DNA of 64,000 nucleotides from an uncultured Collinsella sp. (GTDB taxonomy: Bacteria > Actinomycetota > Coriobacteriia > Coriobacteriales > Coriobacteriaceae), in the NCBI GenBank assembly GCA_902494085.1, contig CABURU010000002.1, positions 62,001-126,000 of the forward strand. The letters run 5' to 3'. The translations under genes and the position numbers were made by a program. The notes under the pieces were generated by a model. It searched no databases and was not told the origin of the DNA. It was given only the letters and a program-made list of their open reading frames with translations. This document shows, in pieces, positions 50,096-58,617 of the stretch. Numbering within the stretch: the first letter of the stretch is position 1; each line of letters begins with the position of its first letter.

Positions 50096-50694
50096 TAGCG
50101 CTCGTTCCTTTCGCGAATTTTGCGGGCACGCTCCCCGCGTTGCTGGGCCTTGCGCTTGGCGCGGGCCTCGTCACGGGCGTTAAGCTCAGCGGTCGCGTCG
50201 ACCTCACGGGCCGCGGGGCTCAAGAACATGTATCCGAAGAGGGCGAGCACGACGCCCAAGGTAATGCCGATATCGGCCACATTGAAGACGGGGAAGTCGA
50301 TGAAGGTGGTGGCAATAAAATCGGTCACGAAGCCAAAGGCCAAACGATCGATAGCGTTGCCAATAGCACCGCCCGCAACCATCGCCATGCCCACAACCTC
50401 AAGATGGGCAAGCTGGGGTGCACGAACGAGGTACACGGCAATAGCGATAATGACCGCCAACGCCAGCACGGCAAACGCGATGCCATGCCCCTCGCCCATA
50501 CTAAAGGCAGCACCGATATTGCGGACAAACATAAAGTCGATGACGCCGGGGATGACAGTCACATGCAAAGCTTCGCCCACGGCACGAACCGCAAGCTTGG
50601 TCAGCTGGTCAACAAGCAGCACAACGAGCGCCACCCCACCAGCAACACCCAACCGCCAACGCAAAGGCGGCGTCATTTCCCCAGCACGACCCAA
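50095..50694 (-). CDS. lspA: Lipoprotein signal peptidase II
   Basis: LspA cleaves the signal of diacylated lipoproteins, such as the three encoded in the left part of this window. Four membrane helices are visible. Conserved blocks are FVRNIGAAFSM near residue 55, AGGAIGNAIDRL with the first catalytic Asp, and FNVADIGIT with the second. The C-terminal ~40 residues are a basic cytoplasmic tail (RDEARAKRKAQQRGERARK). The start is taken as TTG 50694, which has a GGGTAGGGG site at good spacing; ATG 50676 is the alternative. Confidence 0.9.
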   Translation of the reverse strand: MGRAGEMTPPLRWRLGVAGGVALVVLLVDQLTKLAVRAVGEALHVTVIPGVIDFMFVRNIGAAFSMGEGHGIAFAVLALAVIIAIAVYLVRAPQLAHLEVVGMAMVAGGAIGNAIDRLAFGFVTDFIATTFIDFPVFNVADIGITLGVVLALFGYMFLSPAAREVDATAELNARDEARAKRKAQQRGERARKIRERNER

Positions 50695-50814
50695 ATCAAT
50701 CCCCTACCCTCAAGAACATCGAATTACGTTTAACGCAAAGAACTATCTTATATTGCCATACGCAGAACGCACGACATATCCACCAACGCAAGCGAAATAA
50801 CCAGCTAAAAACGA

Positions 50815-50845
50815 AAGCGACATTCCGAATAACGGAATGTCGCTT
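50815..50845 (-). terminator. Strong terminator between ileS and lspA
   Basis: A perfect 13-base stem (AAGCGACATTCCG at 50815-50827 with CGGAATGTCGCTT at 50833-50845) with loop AATAA. The minus strand continues TTCGTTTTT. It closes the transcript that enters from ileS and from the structured region. Confidence 0.85.
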
Positions 50846-50850
50846 AATAG

Positions 50851-51071
50851 CTTTCGACTAAAAACGCAAGTCGAAAGAAAGCCTCTAGCTCCAGCAATGG
50901 AAACGCCGCGTTATCGTCACCAACAGCGAAAACGTCCCTAAGCGAGCAAGGTGACGTGAAAGAGGAGGGAAGCGTACTTTGGTACGCGACCGACGATTGA
51001 ACGTCAGATTGCCGCTTAGGGGCGTTTGCAGCGTCGGTAGGTTACGGCGTTCTACGAACGCCGTAACCTAC
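50851..51071. other. Multi-hairpin noncoding region downstream of ileS
   Basis: No gene fits here. Successive structures are CTTTCGACT/AGTCGAAAG (50851-50877), a long imperfect stem joining AACGTCCCTAAGCG (50931-50944) to the complement CGCTTAGGGGCGTT (about 51013-51026), an inner GCGTAC-TTTG-GTACGC hairpin, and a perfect 15-base stem at 51038-51071 that overlaps the ileS stop codon. The compact nesting suggests a structured RNA or a repeat element. Strand is uncertain, although the terminator at 50815-50845 favours the minus strand. The remainder of the gap (50695-50814) shows nothing further. Confidence 0.5.
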
Positions 51072-53869
51072 AAAGCATCGGCGCAGCGCTTGCAAATATG
51101 CGCGTGGCCGTTGTACTCGCCGACGGTGGTGCGGTAGTTCCAGCAACGGTCGCAGCACTCGCCCTCGGCAGCCTCGATAGCAACGGAGAGCTCCTCGCCC
51201 AGGGTCAGCTCAACATCGGAGACGATGTAGAACTCGGCCAGGTCGACAGCCTTGTCGCCGGTCAGCAGCGCGTACATCTCGGCGGGAACGACCGCCTTGA
51301 CGCGAACCTGCTGGCTCTTGGTGAAGGTGCCGGCAGAGCGGGCATCCTCAAGGGACTTGGTCACGGCGCTACGGAGTTCGAGCGAAGCCTCGAGCACACC
51401 CTCAAACTCATTGGCCTCGTCGACCGTGATGGGCGACTTGTACCAATCGAGCAGCGCGGCGTACTTCTGGTGATCGACGCAGCCGGCGGGCGCATAGGCC
51501 ATGGCCTCATCGACCGTGTAGGACAGGATCGGCTGCAGATCGCGCATGAGCATCGAGAAGAGCTCGGCCAGCACGGTCTGTGCGCTGCGGCGCTCGAGCG
51601 AGCCGGGCTTGTCGCAGTACAGACGGTCCTTCAGGGCGTCGAGATACACGTTGGAAAGCTCGGTAACCACGAAGTCGTAAAGCGCACGGTAGGCGCGCGG
51701 GAACTCGTAGCTGGCGTAGGCATCGTCGACCTCAGCCTGAACCTGGGTCAGACGGGCAACCATGAGCTTGTCGAGCGGCAGCAGGTCGGCAAAGGCGACG
51801 CCGTCGCTCTCGGGCTCAAACTGACCCTCGAGCTCGGAGAGCAGGAAGCGCAGCGTGTTGCGGAAACGACGGTAGGCATCGGACGTACGAGCAAGAATCT
51901 CGTGGTCGATGGACACGTCGGAGCTGGTATCGACGGACGCAACCCACAGACGGATGATGTCGGCGCCCATCTCGTCGCAGACCTTGTTGGGGTCGATGAC
52001 GTTGCCGAGCGACTTGGACATCTTACGGCCCTGGCCGTCGAGGGTGAAGCCCTGCGAGACGACCGCCTTGTACGGAGCATGGCCGTTGGCACCCACCGAG
52101 GTGAGCAGCGAGCTCTGGAACCAACCGCGGTGCTGGTCGGAGCCCTCGAGGTACACATCCGCCGGGTACTCAAGCTCAGGGCGATACTCGCAGACGGCCT
52201 TCCAAGACACGCCGGAATCCCACCACACGTCGAGGATGTCCTTATCGGCCTTGAGGTGATGACCGCCGCACTTGGGGCAGACGCAGGCCTCGCCCAGGTA
52301 GCTCTCGGGAGCGTCGGTGAACCAGGCGTCGGAACCCTTCTCGTGGAAGAGCTTGATGACGGCGTCGAGCGTGGCGTCGTTCATGACCTTCTCGCCGCAG
52401 TCGGCGCAGGTGTAGCTGGGGATAGGCACGCCCCAGTTGCGCTGACGGCTGATGCACCAGTCGGGACGCTGCTCGACCATGGCGCCGATGCGGTTGGCGG
52501 CGTGAGCCGGATACCACTTGACGTTCTCGCGAACCTCCTTGCCAGCCTGCTCACGCAAACCGGTCTTGTCCATAGAGACAAACCACTGGTCAGTAGCACG
52601 GAAGAGCACCGGGTGCTTGCAGCGCCAGCAGTGCGGATAGCTGTGCGTGATCTTCTTCTCGAGGACCAGGGTGCCGCGCTCGCGCAGGAACTCGATGATG
52701 TGCGGGTTGGCCTCATCGGTATCCATACCGCTGAAGGGGCCACCGGTGCCAAACTCCTCGCCGGTGTAGAACTTGCCGTCGTCATCGACCGGCATGCAGA
52801 TGTCGGTGATGCCCTCCTTGAGGCAGGCAAAGTAGTCGTCGACGCCGTGGCCGGGCGAGTTGTGGACGATACCGGTACCGTCATCGACACCGACGTAATC
52901 GGCCAGCAGCGCCACGCCCTCAACACCGTCAAAGATTGGCTGCTTGTAGTGGATGTGGTGGAAGGTCTCGGCGGGAACCACATAGGGCTTGGCGTCGACC
53001 ATAACCGGGGTGTACTCCCAGCCAAACTCCTCACAGCACTTGGGAGCCAGGTCCTCGAGCATGACCTCGGCACGACCATCGTGCTCAACGGCAACGTAGG
53101 CGGCGCCGGGCTTGAGGGAAACGGCCTGGTCGGAGGGGATGGTCCACGGCGTGGTCGTCCAGATGATAAAGTCAACCGGGCCGTCGAAGTTCTCGAGGCC
53201 GGCGGGCTTGGAAGTCATCTCGAAGCGCACGAAAATGGACGGGCTCGTCTCGTCGGAGTACTCGATCTCGGCCTCGGCCAGCGCGGTGTGGCAGTGCTTG
53301 CACCAGTGAACCGGCTTGTGACCGCGATAGATCATGCCCTTATCGAACATGGCCTTGAAGACCTCGATGTCGGCGGCGTCGTGCTGGTGATAGAGCGTCA
53401 GATACGGGTTGTCCCAGTCGCCAAGCACGCCCAAGCGACGGAAGCCGGCCTTCTGGAGCTCGATGTTCTCGACAGCGAACTCGTTGCAAAGCTCGCGGAT
53501 CTTGGCCGTGGAGGTCTGGTTGAACTTCTCGGTGCCGAGCTTTTCCTCGACTTTATGCTCGATCGGCTGACCGTGACAGTCCCAACCGGGGACATAGGGA
53601 ACCTCATAGCCCTGCATCATCCAGTAACGGTTGATCATGTCCTTGGAGATCTTGTTCATGGCGTGGCCGATGTGGATCGGGCCGTTGGCGTACGGAGGGC
53701 CGTCGTGCAGCACGAACTTCTTGTGACCCTCGTTCTTCTTCAGAACCTGCTCGTAGACCTTGTTGTCCTGCCAGTCCTTGAGTCGCTTGGGCTCGGACTT
53801 GGAAAGACCGGCACGCATGGGAAAACCGGTCTTGGGCAGATTCATCGTCTGCTTGTACTCGTTTGCCAC
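51068..53869 (-). CDS. ileS: Isoleucyl-tRNA synthetase
   Basis: A 933-residue class I synthetase. HIGH signature (GPIHIGHAMNKISKDM) near residue 65, the CP1 editing domain (~200-400, with TTTPWTIPSDQAVSL), KMSKS loop (GRKMSKSLGNVIDP) near residue 610, anticodon-binding helices, and a C-terminal zinc finger (CCDRCWNY and HICKRCADAL). The length and motifs are complete. Expression is preceded by a T-box leader on the same strand. Confidence 0.97.
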   Translation of the reverse strand: MANEYKQTMNLPKTGFPMRAGLSKSEPKRLKDWQDNKVYEQVLKKNEGHKKFVLHDGPPYANGPIHIGHAMNKISKDMINRYWMMQGYEVPYVPGWDCHGQPIEHKVEEKLGTEKFNQTSTAKIRELCNEFAVENIELQKAGFRRLGVLGDWDNPYLTLYHQHDAADIEVFKAMFDKGMIYRGHKPVHWCKHCHTALAEAEIEYSDETSPSIFVRFEMTSKPAGLENFDGPVDFIIWTTTPWTIPSDQAVSLKPGAAYVAVEHDGRAEVMLEDLAPKCCEEFGWEYTPVMVDAKPYVVPAETFHHIHYKQPIFDGVEGVALLADYVGVDDGTGIVHNSPGHGVDDYFACLKEGITDICMPVDDDGKFYTGEEFGTGGPFSGMDTDEANPHIIEFLRERGTLVLEKKITHSYPHCWRCKHPVLFRATDQWFVSMDKTGLREQAGKEVRENVKWYPAHAANRIGAMVEQRPDWCISRQRNWGVPIPSYTCADCGEKVMNDATLDAVIKLFHEKGSDAWFTDAPESYLGEACVCPKCGGHHLKADKDILDVWWDSGVSWKAVCEYRPELEYPADVYLEGSDQHRGWFQSSLLTSVGANGHAPYKAVVSQGFTLDGQGRKMSKSLGNVIDPNKVCDEMGADIIRLWVASVDTSSDVSIDHEILARTSDAYRRFRNTLRFLLSELEGQFEPESDGVAFADLLPLDKLMVARLTQVQAEVDDAYASYEFPRAYRALYDFVVTELSNVYLDALKDRLYCDKPGSLERRSAQTVLAELFSMLMRDLQPILSYTVDEAMAYAPAGCVDHQKYAALLDWYKSPITVDEANEFEGVLEASLELRSAVTKSLEDARSAGTFTKSQQVRVKAVVPAEMYALLTGDKAVDLAEFYIVSDVELTLGEELSVAIEAAEGECCDRCWNYRTTVGEYNGHAHICKRCADAL

Positions 53870-53912
53870 GGTACCCCTTTCATGTCATGGGCGCGCACGC
53901 CCGCTGGGCACC

Positions 53913-54175
53913 AAAAAAGCGCCCGTCCCTACAAGCTGGGACGAAGCGCCACAAAACGGACTGTACGCCCGCAAAAGCTCTTCGTTTAACCACCCAGCTT
54001 AGATGCCCTCGCCCGCGTATTCGCGCGCTCGCATCCGTTACTCGGCTGGCCTGTATCGACGACCATCTCGGCGATATCTACTAGGACGAGCCTGTGCGAC
54101 GCGTCCGTTGGGACCGCAGCTCCGGGGTGATTTTCATCGGTCGCATGCACGGGTTCTCAGCGCTCCCCGCTCTCT
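53913..54175 (-). promoter_or_regulatory. T-box riboswitch leader of ileS
   Basis: On the minus strand a leader of about 260 bases runs from the region near 54175 to ileS. Stem I carries the specifier segment GATGAAAATCACC, in which ATC (54129-54131) matches isoleucine. The T-box-like bulge AGCTGGGTGGTTAA (around 53986-54000) offers TGGT to pair with the uncharged tRNA end. It is followed by a GC-rich terminator, GGCGCTTCGTCCC with GGGACGGGCGC and six T (53913-53950). Uncharged tRNA-Ile should favour readthrough into ileS. The rest of the gap up to 54355 shows no gene. Confidence 0.72.
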
Positions 54176-54355
54176 GTAACATGCGGACGGCCGACTACTC
54201 GTCCCCATCAACGCTTATGCGGAGTATGCTAGCACGTTCCGCGCCGGCGAAAAACCCTCAACACTGGTTTTATACGTTCGAAATTTCTCGCGGCTGTGGA
54301 CCTTCTCTAGGAGCAAAATACCTGAAAGCACTTTATCGAAAGAAAGAAGGTTGCC

Positions 54356-55438
54356 ATGCGCACGATTGGAATGAGTGATTATACCGTTGGCGAGGATTGC
54401 TTTACCGAGCTGCCCGCCGCACTGGCCGAGTACGGAGCGACCAAGGTCGCCATCATTGGCGGCAAGCGAGCCCTGGCTGCGGCGCTGCCGGGAATCGAGG
54501 CGGCACTTGAAGGTACCGATGTCGAGGTCCTGGAGACGCGCGTCTATGGCACCAACAGTACGCGTGCCAATATCGCCAAGGTCGTGAACTCCCCTGCCTG
54601 CCAGGAAGCCGACGTGCTCATCGCATGTGGCGGCGGCAAGGCACTCGACACTGTGAAGACGGCGGCCATCGAGCTCAAGAAGATCGTCTTTACCGTACCG
54701 ACGATTTGCTCCAACTGCTCGGCCGCGACCGCCATTGCCGTTGTCTACAATGACGATGGCTCGCTCGAGGGCTATTCGTACCCCAACCGACCGGCGCACA
54801 TCTTCATCAACCCCAAGATCATCGCCGAGGCACCGGCAGAGTACTTCTGGGCCGGCGTGGGCGATGCCCTGTCTAAGCAGCCCGAGGTCGAATACGCCAC
54901 GAGCGCCGGCAACCTGGAGCACACCGCCGGTCTTGGCCTGGCACTCGCCCACACCTGCTCCGAGCCGCTGTTTACCTATGGTGTGCAGGGTCTTGAGGAT
55001 GTGCGCCAGAATCTGTCGAGCGAGGCCGTCAAGCAGATCGCGCTCGACATCGTTGTCAACACGGGCTATGTCTCGAACCTGACCAACCAGAACGATTATT
55101 ACTACAACTCGAGCGTGGCGCACGCGTTCTACAACGCCACCTGCAGCATTCCGCGTGAGGGCACCTACCTGCATGGCGAGGTCGTGAGCCTGGGCGTGCT
55201 GGTACTGTTTGCCTATACGGGCGATACCGAGAACCTTGAGCGCTACGCCGCCTTTAACAAGCAGATGGGGCTGCCCGTAACGCTTGAGCAGGTTGGCCTT
55301 ACCGAGGCAGATATCCCGGCCCTGTGCGAATACGCGCACGCCACCAACGAGTGGAAGCAGGGAAACCCCGAGCCCTTCACCGACGAAAAATTCGCCGCCG
55401 CCATCAAAGCTGCCAACGCCTACGGCCACACCCTCTAG
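54356..55438 (+). CDS. Iron-containing alcohol dehydrogenase, GldA-like
   Basis: A 360-residue NAD-dependent dehydrogenase of the glycerol dehydrogenase group. The cofactor loop is CGGGKALDTVKTAA near residue 88. Metal ligands are the Asp in GVGDALSKQPE near residue 170 and His residues in VAHAFYNAT and LHGEVVSLG. It probably oxidises glycerol or reduces a small hydroxyketone. A good AAAGAAGG site precedes the ATG. It is a single-gene unit, with the T-box leader divergent on its left and a bidirectional terminator on its right. Confidence 0.85.
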   Translation: MRTIGMSDYTVGEDCFTELPAALAEYGATKVAIIGGKRALAAALPGIEAALEGTDVEVLETRVYGTNSTRANIAKVVNSPACQEADVLIACGGGKALDTVKTAAIELKKIVFTVPTICSNCSAATAIAVVYNDDGSLEGYSYPNRPAHIFINPKIIAEAPAEYFWAGVGDALSKQPEVEYATSAGNLEHTAGLGLALAHTCSEPLFTYGVQGLEDVRQNLSSEAVKQIALDIVVNTGYVSNLTNQNDYYYNSSVAHAFYNATCSIPREGTYLHGEVVSLGVLVLFAYTGDTENLERYAAFNKQMGLPVTLEQVGLTEADIPALCEYAHATNEWKQGNPEPFTDEKFAAAIKAANAYGHTL

Positions 55439-55447
55439 CTCTAACCC

Positions 55448-55487
55448 AAAACCACCACAAGGGAGCAGTACCTTTGTGGTGGTTTTT
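55448..55487. terminator. Bidirectional terminator between the GldA-like and DUF523 genes
   Basis: AAAACCACCACAAGG pairs with CCTTTGTGGTGGTTTT. T residues follow on the plus strand and A/T-rich sequence on the other. The flanking genes are convergent. Confidence 0.85.
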
Positions 55488-55942
55488 TATTGCTCCAGCA
55501 TGCTGGGGTCGAACTCGCTAGCCGGGATCACGCGATAACCGTGGCGGAGCAGTAAATCAACGAAGACGCCGTTGCCCGCCGTAGGGGCGCCGCTGAATGT
55601 TCCGTCGTAGATGCGACCCGCGCCGCACGAGGGACTACGGTCCTGCAGGATGCACGCGGCGATCTCTTCCGGCCCGCCCGCCTGCTCGCACATATCGAGC
55701 GCTCGTTGGGCACCCAGGCGAAATTCGCGATCGACCGATATGCCCTCGCAGGTACGAACCTCTCCGTTCACAATCTCGGACGGCTTGCGCGGTGTGGGCA
55801 GACCGCCAAAGACCTCAGGGCACACCAACAGGACCTCGGTCCCCGTACGTTCGCACGCTTCGACCAGTTCGCGATGGTAGTTATCGAGCCCGTTATATTT
55901 GCAGCTCTCGCCCATCAAGCAGGCACTCACCACGATCTTCAT
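55487..55942 (-). CDS. DUF523 family protein
   Basis: A 151-residue DUF523 protein. Characteristic pieces are SACLMGESCKYNG at the N-terminus, VCPEVFGGLPTPRKPSEI near residue 45 and LQDRSPSCGAGRIYDGTF near residue 103, with several conserved Cys that suggest metal or iron-sulphur binding. Function is not established for the family. ATG 55942 is preceded by a GGGAGGGA site; the apparent upstream start is a TTG inside that site. Confidence 0.85.
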   Translation of the reverse strand: MKIVVSACLMGESCKYNGLDNYHRELVEACERTGTEVLLVCPEVFGGLPTPRKPSEIVNGEVRTCEGISVDREFRLGAQRALDMCEQAGGPEEIAACILQDRSPSCGAGRIYDGTFSGAPTAGNGVFVDLLLRHGYRVIPASEFDPSMLEQ

Positions 55943-55963
55943 ACATATCCCTCCCAAACAAAA

Positions 55964-55996
55964 CGCCCCATTTGAGATAGAAACTCAAATGGGGCG
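55964..55996 (-). terminator. Terminator of ftsH
   Basis: A perfect 13-base stem CGCCCCATTTGAG (55964-55976) with CTCAAATGGGGCG (55984-55996), followed on the minus strand by TTTTGTTTGGG. It lies 22 bases past the ftsH stop. Confidence 0.9.
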
Positions 55997-56017
55997 ATTG
56001 ACACTGCGCAACTAGTA

Positions 56018-57925
56018 TTACTGCTGCTTCGGCATCAGCGGATTTTCGCGCGTGAGGAGATTCATGAACTCCTCGCCCGTGATCGTCTCCTTCTTGTACA
56101 GATAACGAGCCAGCTCGTGGAGCTTGAACTTGTTCTCCTTCAGGATCTGCAGGGCGCGGTCGTGCGCATCCTCGATCAGCTTGGCGACAATCGCGTCCAC
56201 GCGCTCGGCCGTACCGGGGGCGCAGGTGAGCGACGTATCCTGGTTGAGGTACGCATTCTGGACGGTACCGAGCGCCATCATGCCAAACTCGTCGGACATA
56301 CCAAAGCGCGTCACCATGTTGCGGGCGAGCTTGGTGGCCTGCTCGATATCGTTGGCGGCGCCAGTCGTCATCTCACCAAAGATGAGCTCCTCGGCCGCAC
56401 GGCCACCGCAGTAGACGGCGAGCTTGTCCAGGACCTCCTGGCGTGTGGTCAGGAAGCGCTCATCCTCCTCGACCTGCATGGTGTAGCCCAGAGCACCGCT
56501 CGTGCGTGGCACGATGGTGATCTTCGTGACAGGCGCAGAGCCCTTCTGGCGAGCGGCAACAATGGCATGGCCGATCTCATGGTAGGAAACGACCTGCTTC
56601 TCGTGGTCGGAAAGCACCGTGGACTTACGCTGTTGACCGGCAATAACGACCTCCACCGACTCCTCGAAGTCGTCCTGGGTTGCACGCTTGCGACCTTCGC
56701 GAACGGCGCGCAGGGCGCCCTCGTTGATGATATTGGCCAGGTCGGCGCCCGAGGCACCGGGCGTGGCACGGGCAATCGCGGTCAGATCGATCGGCGGCTC
56801 GGTCTTCACACTCTTGGCGTGGAGCTCGAGGATGTTCTTACGGCCGGTCAGATCGGGCAACTCGACGGGGATGCGGCGGTCAAAACGACCGGGGCGCAGT
56901 AGAGCGGGATCGAGACTGTCGGGGCGGTTGGTTGCGGCAAGGACAACGATACCCTTGTGGTTATCGAAGCCATCCATCTCGGTCAGCAACTGATTGAGCG
57001 TCTGCTCGCGCTCGTCGTTGCCGCTAAAGCCGCCGCCATCGCGCTTCTTACCGATGGTATCGATCTCATCGATAAAGACGATACACGGGGCCTTTTCCTT
57101 GGCCTGCTTAAACAGGTCACGAACCTTTGCAGCGCCGCGACCAACAAACATCTCAACGAACTCAGAGCCCGAAATGCTAAAGAACGGAACACCGGCCTCG
57201 CCGGCAACAGCCTTGGCAAGCAGGGTCTTACCGGTACCCGGAGGGCCAACAAGGAGAGCACCGCGCGGCAGCTTGGCGCCGATCTCCTCGTAGCGCTGCG
57301 GCTTCTCCAGAAAGTCGACGACCTCCTTGAGAGACTCCTTGGCCTCTTCCTGGCCGGCGACGTCCTTAAAGGTCACGCCCACGTCCTTGGAGGCGATCAC
57401 GCGCGCGCCGGACTTACCCAGTCCGCCGCCGCCAAAACCGCCGCCACCAAAGTTCATCGACGGGCCGTCATCGCCCATAGCCTTCTTCATGCGGCGGTTA
57501 AGCCACCAACCGATGAGGAAGAAAATCGCCATGGGAAGAATGAGAGTGAGCAGGTAGTAGGTCATCAAACCCGAGTTTTTATCGGGAACGACCGACTCCA
57601 GCGAAGCGCCAGACTCAAGCACGCGATCGGTAAAGCCCGCATCATTCGGCACACCGGTCGTCTTATAGGCGATGTTCTCGTCCTCGCCCTTCTTGGTGTA
57701 ATAAATGGTGTAATCGTCCGTGTTGTACTCGACCTTGTCGACGCTCTTCTTATCGAGAGCTTTGACAAACGTCGAGTAGTCGGTCTTCGTAATCTGCTGC
57801 GTGTGACCGATGTTGGGGAACAGAACGGTCGAGAGCACGAGGTAGACGACGAAGGCGATGAGCACGTAGAGGATCATATTCCGTCTACGCTTGTTGTCAT
57901 CCATCTCCATCTGCTTGAACTCCAT
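56018..57925 (-). CDS. ftsH: ATP-dependent zinc metalloprotease FtsH
   Basis: A 635-residue membrane AAA protease for quality control. Two membrane helices lie at residues ~17-36 and ~121-142 with a short external domain between. A glycine-rich linker (FGGGGFGGGGLG) leads to the AAA domain, with Walker A (GPPGTGKT) near residue 228, Walker B (VFIDEIDTIG) and SRH (ATNRPDSLDPALLRPGRFDRR). The peptidase zinc motif is HEIGH near residue 448. An ATG at 57910 is an alternative start. Confidence 0.96.
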   Translation of the reverse strand: MEFKQMEMDDNKRRRNMILYVLIAFVVYLVLSTVLFPNIGHTQQITKTDYSTFVKALDKKSVDKVEYNTDDYTIYYTKKGEDENIAYKTTGVPNDAGFTDRVLESGASLESVVPDKNSGLMTYYLLTLILPMAIFFLIGWWLNRRMKKAMGDDGPSMNFGGGGFGGGGLGKSGARVIASKDVGVTFKDVAGQEEAKESLKEVVDFLEKPQRYEEIGAKLPRGALLVGPPGTGKTLLAKAVAGEAGVPFFSISGSEFVEMFVGRGAAKVRDLFKQAKEKAPCIVFIDEIDTIGKKRDGGGFSGNDEREQTLNQLLTEMDGFDNHKGIVVLAATNRPDSLDPALLRPGRFDRRIPVELPDLTGRKNILELHAKSVKTEPPIDLTAIARATPGASGADLANIINEGALRAVREGRKRATQDDFEESVEVVIAGQQRKSTVLSDHEKQVVSYHEIGHAIVAARQKGSAPVTKITIVPRTSGALGYTMQVEEDERFLTTRQEVLDKLAVYCGGRAAEELIFGEMTTGAANDIEQATKLARNMVTRFGMSDEFGMMALGTVQNAYLNQDTSLTCAPGTAERVDAIVAKLIEDAHDRALQILKENKFKLHELARYLYKKETITGEEFMNLLTRENPLMPKQQ

Positions 57926-58002
57926 CTACTGGGGTTGATAATGGTTTCTAGAATACCCAACCCGAGCGACGATAAACCGACGCCGGGCACGAAAGGACAG
58001 AG

Positions 58003-58488
58003 ATGGCATCACTGTAGGTCGGCAAGGTTCAAATCTATACAGGCGACGGCAAGGGCAAGACGACGGCTGCGCTGGGGCTCGCGCTGCGCGCCACGGGCTA
58101 TGGACTTAACGTTCTTAGGCTGCAGTCTGCCAAGAAACTGCACTGCGCCGAGCATGATGCGGCGCCCCGTTTGGGTCTGCGCATCGTACAAGCCGACCGC
58201 GACACGCCCGAGGCCTGCGCGGCACAGATTCTGGAGCTAGCACACGAGCAGATATCACAGGTCGACGTTCTGATTTTGGACGAACTCGGCGAGGCTATGC
58301 GCCGCGGCTTCGTGACACGCGAGGATGTCGAAGCGCTGATCGCGATAAAGCCCGCCACCACGGAACTCGTGCTCACCGGCCGCGGGCTGCTGCCGTTGGC
58401 CGACCTCGCGGACTTAGTCACCGAAATGCGTCCCATCAAACACTACTTCGACGAAGGCCTCCTAGCCCGCCAAGGCATCGAATACTAA
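58003..58488 (+). pseudogene. cobA: Corrinoid adenosyltransferase (CobA/BtuR type) with in-frame stop at codon 5
   Basis: The reading frame from ATG 58003, which has an AAAGGACAG site, is MASL, then a TAG at 58015-58017, then VGKVQIYTGDGKGKTTAALG, the CobA P-loop start. It continues without further stops to the family's C-terminus (LTGRGLLPLADLADLVTEM, then IKHYFDEG and GIEY). The total of 161 codons is near family length. CobA attaches the adenosyl group to corrinoids. A CAG to TAG change would explain the stop. No ATG, GTG or TTG start occurs between the stop and the P-loop, so the product is probably lost unless readthrough or an unusual start is used. Confidence 0.75.
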
Positions 58489-58525
58489 TTGATTCGTTTT
58501 CCGCCAACACCTACAGCTCATAAGG

Positions 58526-58594
58526 AAGTTGCGGTGGAATAGTACTTGTTTGACGGTCCGCAAGGGCTTTTCAGGAACTATTTCACCGCAACTT
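58526..58594. repeat. Palindromic repeat (family B), second copy
   Basis: Arms of 18 bases (58526-58543 and 58577-58594) with one mismatch repeat the AAGTTGCGGTG-AATAG motif of the copy at 24107-24177. The loops differ. It lies between the convergent cobA remnant and MATE gene, where it could also end both transcripts. Confidence 0.8.
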
Positions 58595-58617
58595 ATCAGG
58601 GGTATCCGACGGATGAG

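Noticed and set aside
51098..53989. Very long open frame (963 codons) on the plus strand opposite ileS
   Set aside because: It mirrors the codon pattern of ileS, has no family motifs, and ileS has complete synthetase signatures. Such antisense frames are expected in GC-rich genes.
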